Part shown: in pieces, positions 50,250 to 61,433 of the stretch
How positions within the stretch are numbered: the stretch's first letter is position 1
Layout: the number at the start of each line of letters is the position of its first letter
Origin: Antilocapra americana
Lineage: Eukaryota; Chordata; Mammalia; Artiodactyla; Antilocapridae
Assembly: GCA_007570785.1 (NCBI GenBank)
Contig: ML662442.1
Location: forward strand, 32,659,909 to 32,723,908
Direction of reading: 5' to 3'
DNA length: 64,000 nucleotides
The notes under the pieces: model-generated
What the model was told of the DNA's origin: nothing
Database searches by the model: none
Seen by the model: only the letters and a program-made list of their open reading frames with translations
Translations under genes and position numbers: made by a program

Positions 50250-50467
50250 TGATCTGAAAGACACCTACATAAGAATCACAATAAACACTGGTTTGGCCAA
50301 AAAGTCCATTCCACTTTTCCTGTAACATTTTATCAATATTTGTTTAAAATGCAGATTCCTGTTCCTTCAGGTCACAGTTGAATCTTTCTGGGGAGAGACT
50401 GTCAGTCATTGTTTTGAACAAAAGCTCTTCAAAGATGTGTATATTTGCTAAAGTTTGAAAACCTCTG
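50250..50467 (+). mobile_element. hAT-Charlie (MER5/MER20-like) relic
   Basis: 'acctacataagaatcac' on the left, 'tgtttaaaatgcagattcct' in the middle and a terminal 'gctaaagtttgaaaacctct' follow the layout of Charlie-type non-autonomous hAT elements. A mariner-like piece interrupts it at about 50290. Confidence 0.5.
50290..50336 (+). mobile_element. Mariner-like terminal inverted repeat fragment
   Basis: 'ggtttggccaaaaagtcc' followed by 'ttttcctgtaacatttta' resembles the terminal inverted repeat of the ruminant/mammalian mariner family ('...ggccaaaaagttcgtt...'). Only one end is present. Confidence 0.45.
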
Positions 50468-52475
50468 TATCAAAGAATAAGAATCAATAAAAAAAATATG
50501 AGTACCTTAAAGGGAAATCTCTCAGAAATATCAAAAATATAGAACCACTGTTAACAAGAGTCAAAGAAAAGACAATAGGACTCTCAAAAAGTCCATGGCT
50601 AGGGTACCTAAAGTTAGAAGACGTGGCAGTGTCCCGACAGTTTTCTGTACCCCAGCCAGTGCCTGATGCCTCTGGGGAGGCTAGTTCTGTTGATACCATA
50701 TGACATGAAAATGAAAAAGGATAAGATTAACATAAGGTTGGGAGAACTCCTTTTCTAGAAAACAGAAGGTATCTATAGTGGCTTCCTATTTAGATTGTCA
50801 TTTCCTTCATAAAAGCTTTAATAACCTTACTTCTTATATATAATCAGGAGTGCTCAAAAGTATTTAGCACATAGTAAACACCCAATAAGTAATCAACTTT
50901 TGATGATGATGGAACCTGTAGCTTGTTGGCCTAATGGGGATTTTTCTAGGGTAACTAAGAAAAGGAAATAAGATTTTAATATATTTCACAGTTAAATCTA
51001 GGCAGATACATGGATTTAGCCACATTCTTTATTCATTATCACTTAATGTCCTATATTGAGAGAGACAGGAGAGAATGAAAGAGAGACAGGCTTATGCATT
51101 TGATTTATTTACCATTTAAATAAGAAAAAGTGATAGCTCTGGATTAAAGAAATCCATTTACCACCATCTTGAAGACAAGTGGGTTCCTGGTTAAAATCTG
51201 CCTGACGTTTTAGAGAAAATAGTGAATCAGATAAATTTAAATTAATCTCCAATGATGGAGTGACAAGCTGTGTAGATCAAGACAAGTGCTGGCTACAATT
51301 TCACTTGGTCTTAGTGAGGAATTTAATAATCTATGACAAAATTATAAGTTAGGTGTGAGAATTTGATACAAAGCAAAAAGTCAAGTGAGAAGTTGAGTGA
51401 AACTGTCGTCCTGTTTAGAGGCAGAAGTTTTGCAATGTTTTCCTCTGTGTGCTTTTATCAAACTAGTCAGCCTTAGCGTATCTACATGGGGTTGTAATTG
51501 AAACAACTGATACTTATGGATGCCTGTAATTATACTGTCATGTAAATTAGTTGTGGCTGATTGGTTGGACTCAAGGAGAGAATTATTTTCTAATACTTCT
51601 GCCACAGAGCGTCTAGACAGAGCCTGAAAGGTGCCATGAATGGTATACATGTATTAACATTTCCACATGTGCCAAGGCTCAGGGGACAAACTATTAATTC
51701 TGACTACAACTTTGAGAGTCATTTGCGAGATACACATGGAGCACAATATCCTACAAGTTCAAAGGTAAAGTCTTAGAGGTTCCCATAATAGTGTTCAAAC
51801 AAGAGTAAGTACAGTTTTGAGATTTTGTAAATTCTTGAAATGGAATACCTCAGATTTACCTGGGAATCAGATTTACACCCAACTACTTCAAAAATCAATG
51901 TTTAAGAAAATACAGATACTGTTTTCAGTTTTAAAGTTCTTAGTAGAGACATTAGCCATAGAATACCAAGTTCATAAATTCAAACAGAAATATTCAATTG
52001 CCAAATGCTTTGAACTAGATTGAAAGATTAACAGTACTGAAGAATTAACTACAGTATAGTGTATTCTTTTACATACATACATTAATGATACAGAGCTTAA
52101 TTAATTTTATTTCCCTAGATATAGCAGGGAGAGAAGTTATACAGTCATGCAGTTATAAACTTATGAATTTTTTATAGGATTGCATCTTTAATTTTGCTTT
52201 TTAGATCAAGGATGCTGTCTTGAAGAATGTGGGAAGAGTCTATAATCTACTTTTCAGCATTCTAGTTATGTAATTAATATCATCTATCTATTAATATTTG
52301 TCTATATCGACTCCTTGCCATACTCATTTTAGTTTGGGTCTTTGATGCATACTTGGGGAAATAACATACAATTCAGCAGCCTATAAATTTGAACTTAATA
52401 TCTTATGGCTGATGTCCCCAGCAAGAACTCTAAAACTGGAGACTAATATCTGAATTTTCTTGAACACTGATCTTG
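50468..52475. other. Unannotated stretch
   Basis: About 2 kb without a nameable gene or repeat. The minus-strand 89-codon frame at 51381-51650 has fairly ordinary amino-acid composition but no motif, splice borders or tail. Confidence 0.4.
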
Positions 52476-52503
52476 GGGCTTCCCAGATGGCACTAGGGGT
52501 AAC
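52476..52503 (+). mobile_element. Bov-tA 5' head scrap
   Basis: 'ggggcttcccagatggcact' followed by 'aggggtaa' is only the first ~28 bp of a Bov-tA. The tail is absent, the opposite of normal 5' truncation. Confidence 0.6.
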
Positions 52504-53878
52504 AGGTTATATTTGAATAGGTTGCATTTGCCTATCGTTAGAAGAGTTCCACCTTAAAGAGGCAATACTTTGAAAGAAAAATCAGATATTGAGTAATTAA
52601 GAGGTTTAGAAGCAATAAATAATGATAACAGTTCTTTGCTTCTCTGTAGAGAAAAAATGTTATTTAACAAATAGAGTGATAACACTATTCTGAGCTGTAA
52701 CAGCAAAACTTCAACACATTCTTCACAATAGCAGTAAAACCATATAAACTGTATTCCTCTCAGAATTCTAAGCAGAATATCCATTAACTCTCCTAATTGC
52801 TATAACATGTAGGACAAGAGTTTTCAACTCTCCAACAGTTGTTTAACAATAATTCACTCAAAAAGTCATTCATGTGAAGGTCTCCATAACAATGTAAAAT
52901 TCTCCCTAGTGTGGCAGCAGGTAATTATTTTTCTAAAGTTGAGTTGGACAATAATCTTTGTGTAAACAAGACATTCCTTTGCAGTCTGTCGTTGATTTTT
53001 AATTAATTTTTACCCATTGATGTAATGCAAAAAATCATTTAGAAGCTGTGAATTGTATGAAATATTAATTATATTCTAGAGGTTTCAGAGCACCACAGAA
53101 TGATGAAAGTGGGCATTGATAAGCTTTTAATTGCAACCCATTCAGTTAAGCCATTATGTTTCCATAACCCCTTATTTTTCATTAGTTATCTGTCAGTATA
53201 TAATATAGTTGTTAATTGAAGTAGAAAAAGAATGTGTGAACTTTGTTTTCCCAGTTGTATGCTTGAGTTATCCAGGAAGACAAACATGGCCATAGCCGTA
53301 GTATTACATTCTCAAGGCTAATAAAGCTAACAAGATGGAACCAGAAAGAGAGAAAAGGGGATAAAGAAGATGACACAATCTCACAAGTGGTCTTTCCACA
53401 GCTTTCCATGAATAGGGAGTCAGATGACTCAACTAATTACCAAGTATAGAGAAAGCTCAGATGAATAACTATTTTGTCTCCATCCAGTGTAAAGGTGTTG
53501 GAATAGAAAATGATTAGCTATTTTTATTGAAGAGTTAATAACGCATCCAAAAGAAAAGAAGCATTCCCCTGCTTTAAAAAATTGAATCTTGAATAAACTT
53601 TACTATTAAAACTACTTTATTATTTTAAAAATAGTCATTTGTCTAAACATTGTGGTACTAATTACTATGTTTTTAAAATTCTGCAAAAATAATGCCTGAT
53701 GATAGAGCTAAAATAAATATTTTAGTTTATAAATACCTATCTCCTAGGCAATTATAATTCACTAAAAATAAATAATATATGTAGTTTTGATCATATTTTT
53801 AAGCTCAATTGAAATCTTTGTCTAGTATTGAAGACTACATACACTGTTATGCTATGCTGGTCAATTCTATCTTCACTT
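52504..53878. other. Unannotated A+T-rich stretch
   Basis: No gene or nameable repeat is seen in about 1.4 kb. Confidence 0.4.
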
Positions 53879-53893
53879 AGAAACTGACCTTAT

Positions 53894-53995
53894 CGGGAGG
53901 GAGGAGGGAGGGGGGTTCTGGAGGGGGAGCATATGTAAACCCATGGCGGTTTCATGTCATTGTATGGCAAAACCAATAAAAAAAAAAAGAAAGAA
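53894..53995 (+). mobile_element. 102-bp ruminant L1 tail with perfect 15-bp target duplication
   Basis: The last ~85 bp of a ruminant L1 ('ggagggggagcatatgtaaa', 'gtcattgtatggcaaaacca') plus an A-tail with GAAA units. 'agaaactgaccttat' is identical at 53879-53893 and 53996-54010. The intact duplication and tail point to a recent event. Confidence 0.95.
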
Positions 53996-54439
53996 AGAAA
54001 CTGACCTTATATCTGTCAAAATATTTTAAAAATACCTGAAATTGAAATAAAATACAATAAAATTCCCATGTTCTCATAATTTTGGTAAGAAAAATGCATT
54101 TTGTTAGCAAAAGAAAGCTAAAATGCCATTCTGCAATAAACCATCTTCTGAAAACGATAACTTTTGAGAATACTCTTTGGTTAATTACAATGACTGTCCA
54201 TTTCCTTTATGGGATGGAGAAGTTAAAGCTTCTATCTTACTAAACTTTAAAATAATTATTTCATGAAACTAAATAGGGCCTTTCTAAATCACCTGTAAGA
54301 CTGTGTCGTCTGGCACACAAAGATGCTGTTTAACATGTTTTGTGAAATTTTGTTACTATTAAATACAAAAACAAAGCAGTATGATGTGTCAAAACACACC
54401 ACACACACATACACACCCCATTTGATTCTCTCTCAATCT

Positions 54440-54735
54440 CACTTCCCTTCACAAACAGTTTCCTCTATATTTCCATGAGTACAAACATAATGTATACTTT
54501 AAACATAAATTGGATCATATTATATATATTGTTCTGTAACTTGCCTCTTCAGTTCACATTCTATCAATGGCAGTATATGTCCACGTTCCTTTTTAAATGG
54601 ATATTTCCTTTTACATAGTAACAATGCACCACATTTTACCTAACCACTTCCTTGTTGATGGGAAATGTCAGTTGTTTTTCAGTACTTCAATATTGCAATC
54701 ACAGCTGTAAAGAACATTCTTGCTAACGTTCTTAA
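54440..54735. mobile_element. Old L1M-type 3' region fragment
   Basis: 'ttggatcatattatatatat', 'gttctgtaacttgcctcttc' and 'cttgttgatgggaaatgtca' follow a widespread old mammalian L1 3'-region sequence. Strand is not assigned because I am unsure of the consensus direction. Confidence 0.5.
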
Positions 54736-55055
54736 GAGAGTCCATCCTGTAAATCTTATAGTGTTTATCAAGAATAATATTCATCATTAAAACCAAGAGA
54801 AGGTTCTCTTTGAGTTTATTTAATTTTCCAGATGTGTATTTTTTTTTTTTCCAGGAAATAAGTGTTAGTGCTGCTGCTGCAAGTCTGGTTGAGAAGCAGC
54901 CAACATAAATTTTAAAAAGAGATAATTTGTTTTTCAGCTCTTACAGAAATCTTGTATTCAGAGAATAAAAAAAAAAAAAAAAGTACCAGCTCTGTGGGGA
55001 GAGAGAGAGTGCCCCTGGGGTATACAGCTTAGTGAGCAGATCAAGCCTCTATTAG
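54736..55055. other. Unannotated stretch with A/T runs
   Basis: A T-run near 54840-54851 and an A-run at about 54968-54983 bound a short unknown segment containing 'gtgctgctgctgcaag'. The A-run could be a decayed retrotransposon or mRNA tail, but I cannot identify a source. Confidence 0.35.
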
Positions 55056-55279
55056 TAGTGGTTTTCAACCCAGGGCAATTATACCATCCCCACCCCCCAT
55101 ACACACATACCTTAGGGACATTTGGCAATGTCTAAAGGTATTGTTCTATCATAATTGGGGATGAGGGGATGTTACTAACAGCTAGTAGAGACTAAGGATG
55201 TTAGTATTGTGTTGGATAGCCCTCCACAACAAAGAACAATCTGGCTAGAGAGGTCTGGCACTGAGGTTGAGAAACCCTG
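55056..55279 (+). mobile_element. hAT-Charlie MITE relic (MER58/MER5-like)
   Basis: Terminal inverted repeats 'tagtggttttcaac' and 'gttgagaaaccctg' enclose 'gggacatttggcaatgtcta', 'ataattggggatgagggg' and 'cctccacaacaaagaac'. The length (~224 bp) and both ends are retained; no 8-bp duplication is visible. Confidence 0.78.
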
Positions 55280-55781
55280 CTTTCTTAAAATTAGGAAAAG
55301 GCATCCTTTCCACTAACTTCAATAACTTAAGATGACAGATCTTGGCAAACAGAACACCAGTTCTCCCTCAGTTTACACATTTAACCAGGTGTCCACGTAT
55401 AGACCACATCTTGAAAGATGTGTGCTGGAACTGGCTCTCATCACCCTGTGCTTCTAGATTAACTATAGGAAGGCAATTGTTTCATAATAGCTTCAAAAGG
55501 TTAAAATACTTCACCAGTAAAGGGACTAACTGTGCAGTGGAAAAACCCTCGAGTAGTTGTCAGTTGACTTTGGGCTGTTGACTAAAATGTATTAGTCACA
55601 ACCTGTAAAATAGAGAGTTATTTTACTTGGTGGGAATGTTAAGCCCAGCAGGCAACATCTCAGTACCCCTGAGAAACATGCTTTGAGGAGGCAGGAGAGG
55701 GAATCAGGCTCTATACCACTTTTCAACAAAGGGGACAGACAGTCTGAACATCAAAGATCACTGTTAAGTAGTAAGGAAAAT
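55280..55781. other. Unannotated stretch
   Basis: No gene or nameable repeat. The 79-codon frame at 55342-55581 has no domain I recognise. Confidence 0.4.
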
Positions 55782-55985
55782 GGGTTTCCTTGGTGGCTCA
55801 GGCGTTAAGCAATCTGCCTGCAATGCAGGAGACCCAGATTTGATTCCTGGGTTGGGAAGATCCCCGGAGAAGGACATGGCAACCCACTCCAATATTCTTG
55901 CTGGAGAAGTTCACGGACTCAGGAGCCTGGCAGACTATAGGCTATGGAGTCTGCAAAGCATGGGACTCCACCAAGCGGTTATCAC
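55782..55985 (+). mobile_element. Bov-tA SINE
   Basis: A forward Bov-tA: 'gggtttccttggtggctcag', 'tctgcctgcaatgcaggaga', 'aagatccccggagaaggaca', 'ggcaacccactccaatattc'. The tail past 55930 is diverged. Confidence 0.9.
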
Positions 55986-56261
55986 AACAGCAAACAGGAA
56001 AACCAGGTATCAAGCTAAGGAAATTAGCATTCTTCTGTGTGTGGGAAGATGCAAGCCTCTGGGCTCACTGAATTAATTCCTTTCATATGTATCTAAGCTA
56101 TCTACAATCAAATCCTGTTTCCTGTCACCCTTAGGGTAGGCAGGTATGGCAGATGGCTGCTTCTTGCATCCCCCGCCCCAGCTCCTCAGCAATCTGGAGG
56201 GGTGGAGGCATCTGCTGGATCACAGGCATTGTGTTCTCTTTGGAAACCCTCATTCACTCTG

Positions 56262-56440
56262 TGTGTGCTGTGCGTTTAGTCGCTCGGTCGTGTCCTGACT
56301 CTGCAACCCCGTGGACTGTAGCCTGCCAGGCACCTCTGTCCATGGGGAGTCTCCAGGCAAGAATACTGGAGTGGGTTGCCAGGCCCCCCTCTAGGGAATC
56401 TTCCCAACTCAGGAGATCAAACGCAGGTCTCCCACATTAA
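56262..56440 (-). mobile_element. Bov-tA SINE
   Basis: A reverse Bov-tA from 'gtttagtcgctcggtcgtg' to 'gatcaaacgcaggtctccca'. The tRNA-derived head at the right end is cut off. Confidence 0.88.
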
Positions 56441-56625
56441 CATTAGGAGGCCAGAAATTGTGACTTTTTTGCCCACCTATATGGCCAGAAATATTTCATT
56501 TCACAGGGTCTAGTTCCAGCTTAGCTATTGCCTAATAGAGTTACCTCTGACGTGAAAATCTTAAATTGGGTAATTCTTAGGCTACTTCCAGATCTAAAAT
56601 CCTACCTTCTTAACCCCACACTGTG

Positions 56626-56870
56626 TGGTTAAACATTAAGACTCGGATCCAGACACTATAGGTTCAATCCTACCTCTGCTACTTGTGAGGTCATGACCTC
56701 AAGAAGTTGTTTTCTCTCTCAATGCTTCAATCTCATTACCTAAAAAAGAGAAAATAACAACAGTGCATACCTCATAGCATCATTGTAAGAATAAATAAAA
56801 CATAGACATTACTTAAGAAATTTGTCTGGCACCTGGTATATGCTCAATATATGATAGCTGTGATAACAGT
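56626..56870 (+). mobile_element. MIR SINE relic, near full length
   Basis: A forward MIR with most parts in order: 'ggttaaacattaagactcgg', 'ctctgctacttgtgagg', 'caatctcattacctaaaa', 'gtgcatacctcatagcatca', 'tctggcacctggtatatgct'. Confidence 0.75.
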
Positions 56871-56904
56871 CCCTGACTACCACTCCACCTTCGTTTTTGC
56901 TGTG

Positions 56905-56931
56905 TGAAAATGAAAGTGTTAGTCACTCTGT
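56905..56931 (-). mobile_element. Bov-SINE 3' tail remnant
   Basis: 'gaaaatgaaagtgttagtca' is the reversed terminal linker of a Bov SINE. It stops where the LTR begins. Confidence 0.65.
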
Positions 56932-57472
56932 TGTAGCCACACGCTCCGGGAAGCAAACTCACTCAGAAGGACAATGCAGACAGTGAAGTGCAGTTTATTA
57001 CACCGGCGGGCCCAAGGCAGAGTCTCCTCTTAGCCAAGGACCCCGACCAGCATTTGTGAGGATCTTTTATACCCATGTGTACGTGACTAAACCCACCACC
57101 CCAAATCACCCGAAACTTACATCAACAAAGGAAAGGTAAATACAATCACAATAATGCCATCATTCAAGTATCATGTGTTCGAACAGTCAGTAATCAATAA
57201 ACCCGAGGTTACATTCTAAATAGTTAATAATTGATAAACCCAAGGTTACTATCAGAAAAATTTATGACCTGTCTGGAGCCAGGGGTGATTAGTACATGTT
57301 TTCTCTTAGGTGATGAGTAACCTGGATATAATCTTCAAGATTCCCCTGTCCAGAGGGGCTCTTATCCTTCCATTGTAAATTCCACAGGCACTAAGCACAG
57401 AGTTCAGAGTCCATTGGAGAGGTGGCCGAGCATGATCAGTATGAACAGGCCTGAGATGGAGATCAGGCCCCA
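56932..57472 (-). mobile_element. ERVK-like solo LTR (BTLTR1-like)
   Basis: A retroviral LTR on the minus strand with TG...CA ends: 'tgtagccacacgctccggg' at left and 'gatcaggcccca' at right, which is TGGGGCC... in LTR sense. The sense strand has a TATAAAA-type box (complement of 57065-57071). A polyadenylation signal (AATAAA, complement of about 56995-57000) lies further downstream, in the right order for U3-R-U5. It resembles bovine beta-type ERV LTRs. There is no internal viral coding sequence, and I find no 6-bp target duplication. Confidence 0.8.
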
Positions 57473-57483
57473 CGAATTCCTTC

Positions 57484-57655
57484 TTTAGCTCAGTCATGTT
57501 CAACTCTTTCCTCTACCCATGGAAATCTCCAGGCAAGAATATTGAAGTGGGTTGCCATTCCCTTCTCCAGGGCATCTTCCCAACCCAGTGATTGAATCCA
57601 GGTCTTCTGCATTGCAGGTGGATTCTTTCCCTGCATATGAGCCACCAGGAACCCT
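57484..57655 (-). mobile_element. Bov-tA SINE
   Basis: A reverse Bov-tA from 'agctcagtcatgttcaactc' to 'atgagccaccaggaaccct'. It could be the other part of the SINE remnant at 56905, but the two pieces overlap by about 14 bp of consensus, so a simple split does not explain them. Confidence 0.88.
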
Positions 57656-58402
57656 GGTATAAGGTATGCCAAAGGCTTGCACATACTTTCCCTTAAGTTT
57701 GATATCTCCACGGCTTCGATACATTTTTGTCCTCAATACCTGGTGCTTCTTAGGTGTTTAGTTGATGTGAGTGAGCACTGTTTTTGGTGACTATACTCTA
57801 CATTTCTGTTAGCTACCTGCTGGGGCATATGGGACTAGGTAGAATAGTGAAATAGTGCTCAGAACTGTCTATAAATGTCAATTCTCTTATTCTAAATGCA
57901 TGGGAGGACTTCAGTCTTTCATGTGCTTGAAACCACTTTCACCCATGTAACTCACTTAGACCAAGGAAACATAAGGAGAAGAGATACGCGGTTCAGTTTC
58001 TGAACATAACTTAAGAGCCACGATATAGCCACATTCTTCTCTCAGCCTCTGTGATCACCAAAGCTTGTGTCTGGATTTTCTGTCAACACCCTCTTGCCAG
58101 CCAATGATAAACATGTAGCCTAAGCAGGATATCAATGGTTTTACTGGATTGTTAGTTACTTTGACAAAATTTATTCTATCCTGACTGAAAAGGATAGGCT
58201 TTATGAAGCAGGCTTTCCCTGCTTTATGAAGGCAAGTTTTGCATATATAAGTTAATTTGTTATTGGTAAAAATGTAATACTAAATGTGAAAACATAAACT
58301 TAATTCAAGTTAAAACCTTTACCTAACCCATGAGAATGTAATATCCTGGCTTGTCTTAATATATACTCTTCAAAATATCTTAATTAAACATTTTTCTGAA
58401 TC
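57656..58402. other. Unannotated stretch
   Basis: No gene or nameable repeat is visible. Confidence 0.4.
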
Positions 58403-58562
58403 AGCATTCTCAACCTGGATATACCGAGGACTTACCTGGGGAGTTGAAAAATACATAGCTCCCAGGGTTTTACCCCCAGAGATTCTGACCAGACTAGGTG
58501 GGGTCAGGGTCTCACTATGATACATATGATTCTAGTGTGCAGCCAGGGTCAAGACTGCTGCT
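58403..58562 (+). mobile_element. MER5A (hAT-Charlie) relic
   Basis: 'cagcattctcaacctggata', 'acctggggagttgaaaaa', 'cccccagagattctgaccag' and 'gtgcagccagggtcaagact' match MER5A from one terminal repeat to the other. Confidence 0.82.
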
Positions 58563-58821
58563 TTGAATGTATATAACTTCTAGTAGGAAATGACTATCAC
58601 AGGACTCAACTGATTAGTTTAAAATTTATCTCAGTCAGGTGAAGATAGATTATAGTTTAACCCTGGTAAAGTCCCTTTATTTTTCTAGACCTGTTTTTCC
58701 TCTATCATCATCTGTATAATTCTCATCTGTAACAACTTCCTTTCCCGGTGTCTTGTGTGGCTCTCTATGTTTTGCATATATGAGAAGTGGTCTCCAATTC
58801 ACCCTTCCACACATGCATACA

Positions 58822-58950
58822 TACTCAGTTATGTCTCTTTGTGACTCCATGGACTAGCTTGCCAGGCTCCTCTGTCCATGGAATTCTCCATGCAAGTATA
58901 CTGGAGTGGGTTGCCATTGCCTATTCCAAGTGTCCTTCATCCATGAGGGA
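58822..58950 (-). mobile_element. Bov-tA SINE fragment
   Basis: A reverse Bov-tA: 'actcagttatgtctctttgt', 'ggctcctctgtccatggaat', 'actggagtgggttgccattg'. The head is missing or diverged beyond 58930. Confidence 0.82.
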
Positions 58951-59886
58951 TCCAATAAAGGTCAGCAAACAGATACCAGTGGCAATATCTGAACAATTGT
59001 CAGTTCTAATTAACAGAGTCGATGTTCAAATTAGAAATTTCCTTTCATGGGACATCTGTTTGTCTTTAGGACTTTTATAGCCATCATCCATATCAATAAA
59101 TAGTTGGAGGTCAATTGCTGGGCCTGCAATGAGTAGTTGTTATAAAATGGAATCTCTGTCCTAAAATCTGAGTTCACATTTCCTTTCATTTGTCTTAAAA
59201 AGAAACTAAAAGTGGTTCACAGTAAGAGAACAATCTGAGTTGAAATCCAGCCCTGTACTTACGTGAGAAAAAGGAGACATGCAGAGAACTATTATGTTTG
59301 GAACACTGATGTCATTGTACAGTCTACCCTTTCCTGCTTACTCAGGGAATCAGATATCATCTTTTCATGCCATGCAGTCTTTCAGATAGTAGTAACTAAT
59401 ATCACAGTTGAATGTTTAGGTTTTTTGGTCTGAGTCAACAAGTATATTTCAAAAGTCAATCATTTTTCCTACATATGCTCATTGAATACAGACAACTCAG
59501 ACACCTTCCCATCTCCTGCATGGTGAAATTTATAAGAATTGCTAAACCTACATTTTTATCTTGGGTCATGAGCTCAAGTTGCATTTTAAAGATTGTATCC
59601 AAATAGCTCACTTGATTACATTCTTCATTTGTTGTTCTTCAAATATGCCAAGACACTGGGCTGAGGCAGTAACTTTACCAGAGCTTTTACACATGTTCCT
59701 GTCTTTACTTCTGCATATCACACTTGAAGCCAGCTCATTTGCTATTCTATGAAAGGAGCAAGAATTATCTTGCTGAAACAGGAGGAAAAAAAAACTGAAC
59801 TTTGTGTTAATATGTATGTTGAAGAGAGAAGAAATTAGTACAATATTGAGAGAAATATTATGTCTATATATTTACTATAAATAAAG
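58951..59886. other. Unannotated stretch
   Basis: No gene or nameable repeat is visible in about 0.9 kb. Confidence 0.4.
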
Positions 59887-60092
59887 GTGGTGCTAGTGGT
59901 AAGAACCCTCCTCCTAATGCAGGATTTGTAAGAGATACAGGTTTGATCCCTGGGTCGTGAAGATCCCCTAGAGGAGGAAATGGCTCAGGTATTCTTGCCT
60001 GGAGAATCATGTGGACCAAGGATGCTACTGTCCATAGCATCGCAAAGAATCAGTCACAACTGAAGCGACTCAGCATAAACGCATGCACATAC
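59887..60092 (+). mobile_element. Bov-tA SINE
   Basis: A forward, somewhat diverged Bov-tA: 'tgctagtggtaagaaccctc', 'tttgatccctgggtcgtgaa', 'attcttgcctggagaatcat', 'tcacaactgaagcgactcag'. Confidence 0.87.
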
Positions 60093-60639
60093 AAATACTT
60101 CCATTTTGTCTTCTTAATGTTTATTTCACATTTTTATTAAATCTATGTTCATTTCTATTGTTAATTAACTTTTAGGTCAATCATATTATATCGTTATATT
60201 GTTTCTTCTACAACTTTTTCTTCTCTTGGAAAAGAAAAGGGCCTTGATTTTTTCAGTTGTTGAAGTTTTGTTGTAACTATTTCTAATTGATCCACAAGCT
60301 GCCTGGAGGGATTTCTCACTGGGACCAAACATACCAGATGATCTGCCAGGTCTGTTTCCTTTCTTTCCAACATCTCCCCACTGCCCCTGACGTTCTGTAC
60401 CCCGTTTGTGTTATTTTTCTCTGCAATAGGCTAGCTGCAGAGAAAACTTCCCTGGGCTTTTCTTTTACCTTTCTGGGAATTTCCTCTTGCTTTCTTCTAA
60501 GGTAAATTCCTTGCTTACTGAATTTTATTACTCTTTTTTATTTTATAGCCTCATTTGTAGGGAAGAGTTCTTATAAATCAATAAGAAAACATGCTATAAC
60601 CCAGGAAAAATTGTGTAAGTTGTCGAAAAGAGAAAAATA

Positions 60640-60642
<3 letters not shown>

Positions 60643-60681
<39 letters not shown>
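60643..60681. repeat. (TA)n microsatellite
   Basis: About 19 uninterrupted AT units. It is prone to length change and cruciform formation. Confidence 0.97.
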
Positions 60682-60684
<3 letters not shown>

Positions 60685-60934
60685 GGTTCTTAAGCATACT
60701 AACAATGATATTCATCAAGAGAAAAATGTAACTAATGATAGGGAGACCCTAATTTTTGACTTACTGTGTTGGCAAAGATGGGCATGTTTGACACTGCACT
60801 GATTTTAAGAGAGAGGTAGTGGAGAAAAGGAAGTTATGTCTGGTGGAAAGGTGAATAACTATAAAATTAGTGTTTACCCTTGAAATTGTAATGTTTGTTT
60901 AATATGTTTATATTTAATATAGCAAACTATGAAT

Positions 60935-61429
60935 TGTCACACGAGTGTAGATGTCATGCGAGGGTATGTTCCTTGGTTCTTATCTAGTCACAACAAAGAT
61001 TTGGAGTGATGGTCATTGAAGCCCTCAGTGGGCCACAGCTCTCGGGTCTTGGACAGACCGTGTGATAGCTCTTAAATAAACCAGTGTTACAGCTCTATTT
61101 TATTTAGAAGATGATAGCAGGAGAATTCATCCTTGAAGCGTGAGGACATGTGAAGAGGACACTGCAGCGCATGGAGGAGAGAGGGAGAGTGCATCTTCGA
61201 AGCGCAGGAGAGAGAGAGGGAGGGAGCACTTTGGCTCCTCTCTTATATATTTTTTTCTGCCCCCTGGGCCTGTCCTATGCAAATTGGGCTTAGACAGGAG
61301 CGCTGTTCTACCTGAAGTTCTCACTCAGGTGCTTGGACCTTCCTTGTTCTATTTTCGCAGGCTTTTCCTTTCCTTGTCTTCTAGCCACTGCCATTTTGGA
61401 CTCCTGTTTCCTATTCTAACTACCTAACA
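60935..61429 (-). mobile_element. ERV1-like solo LTR with 4-bp target duplication
   Basis: A 495-bp LTR on the minus strand. The plus-strand ends are 'tgtcacacgagtg' and 'actacctaaca' (TG...CA). It is flanked by identical 'gaat' at 60931-60934 and 61430-61433; 4-bp duplications are typical of class I (gamma-like) ERVs. In the sense direction it has a TATATAAG box (complement of about 61243-61250), a purine-rich stretch, and AATAAA (complement of 61099-61104). That gives a coherent U3-R-U5. No internal viral sequence remains, so it is a recombined solo LTR. Confidence 0.85.
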
Positions 61430-61433
61430 GAAT

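Noticed and set aside
50530..50703. Short plus-strand stretch that reads protein-like in two frames
   Set aside because: Stops lie close on both sides, I see no splice borders, and I cannot match it to a family.
54960..54990. A-run as the tail of another processed pseudogene
   Set aside because: No upstream AATAAA-coding context or recognisable mRNA sequence; the run alone is not enough.
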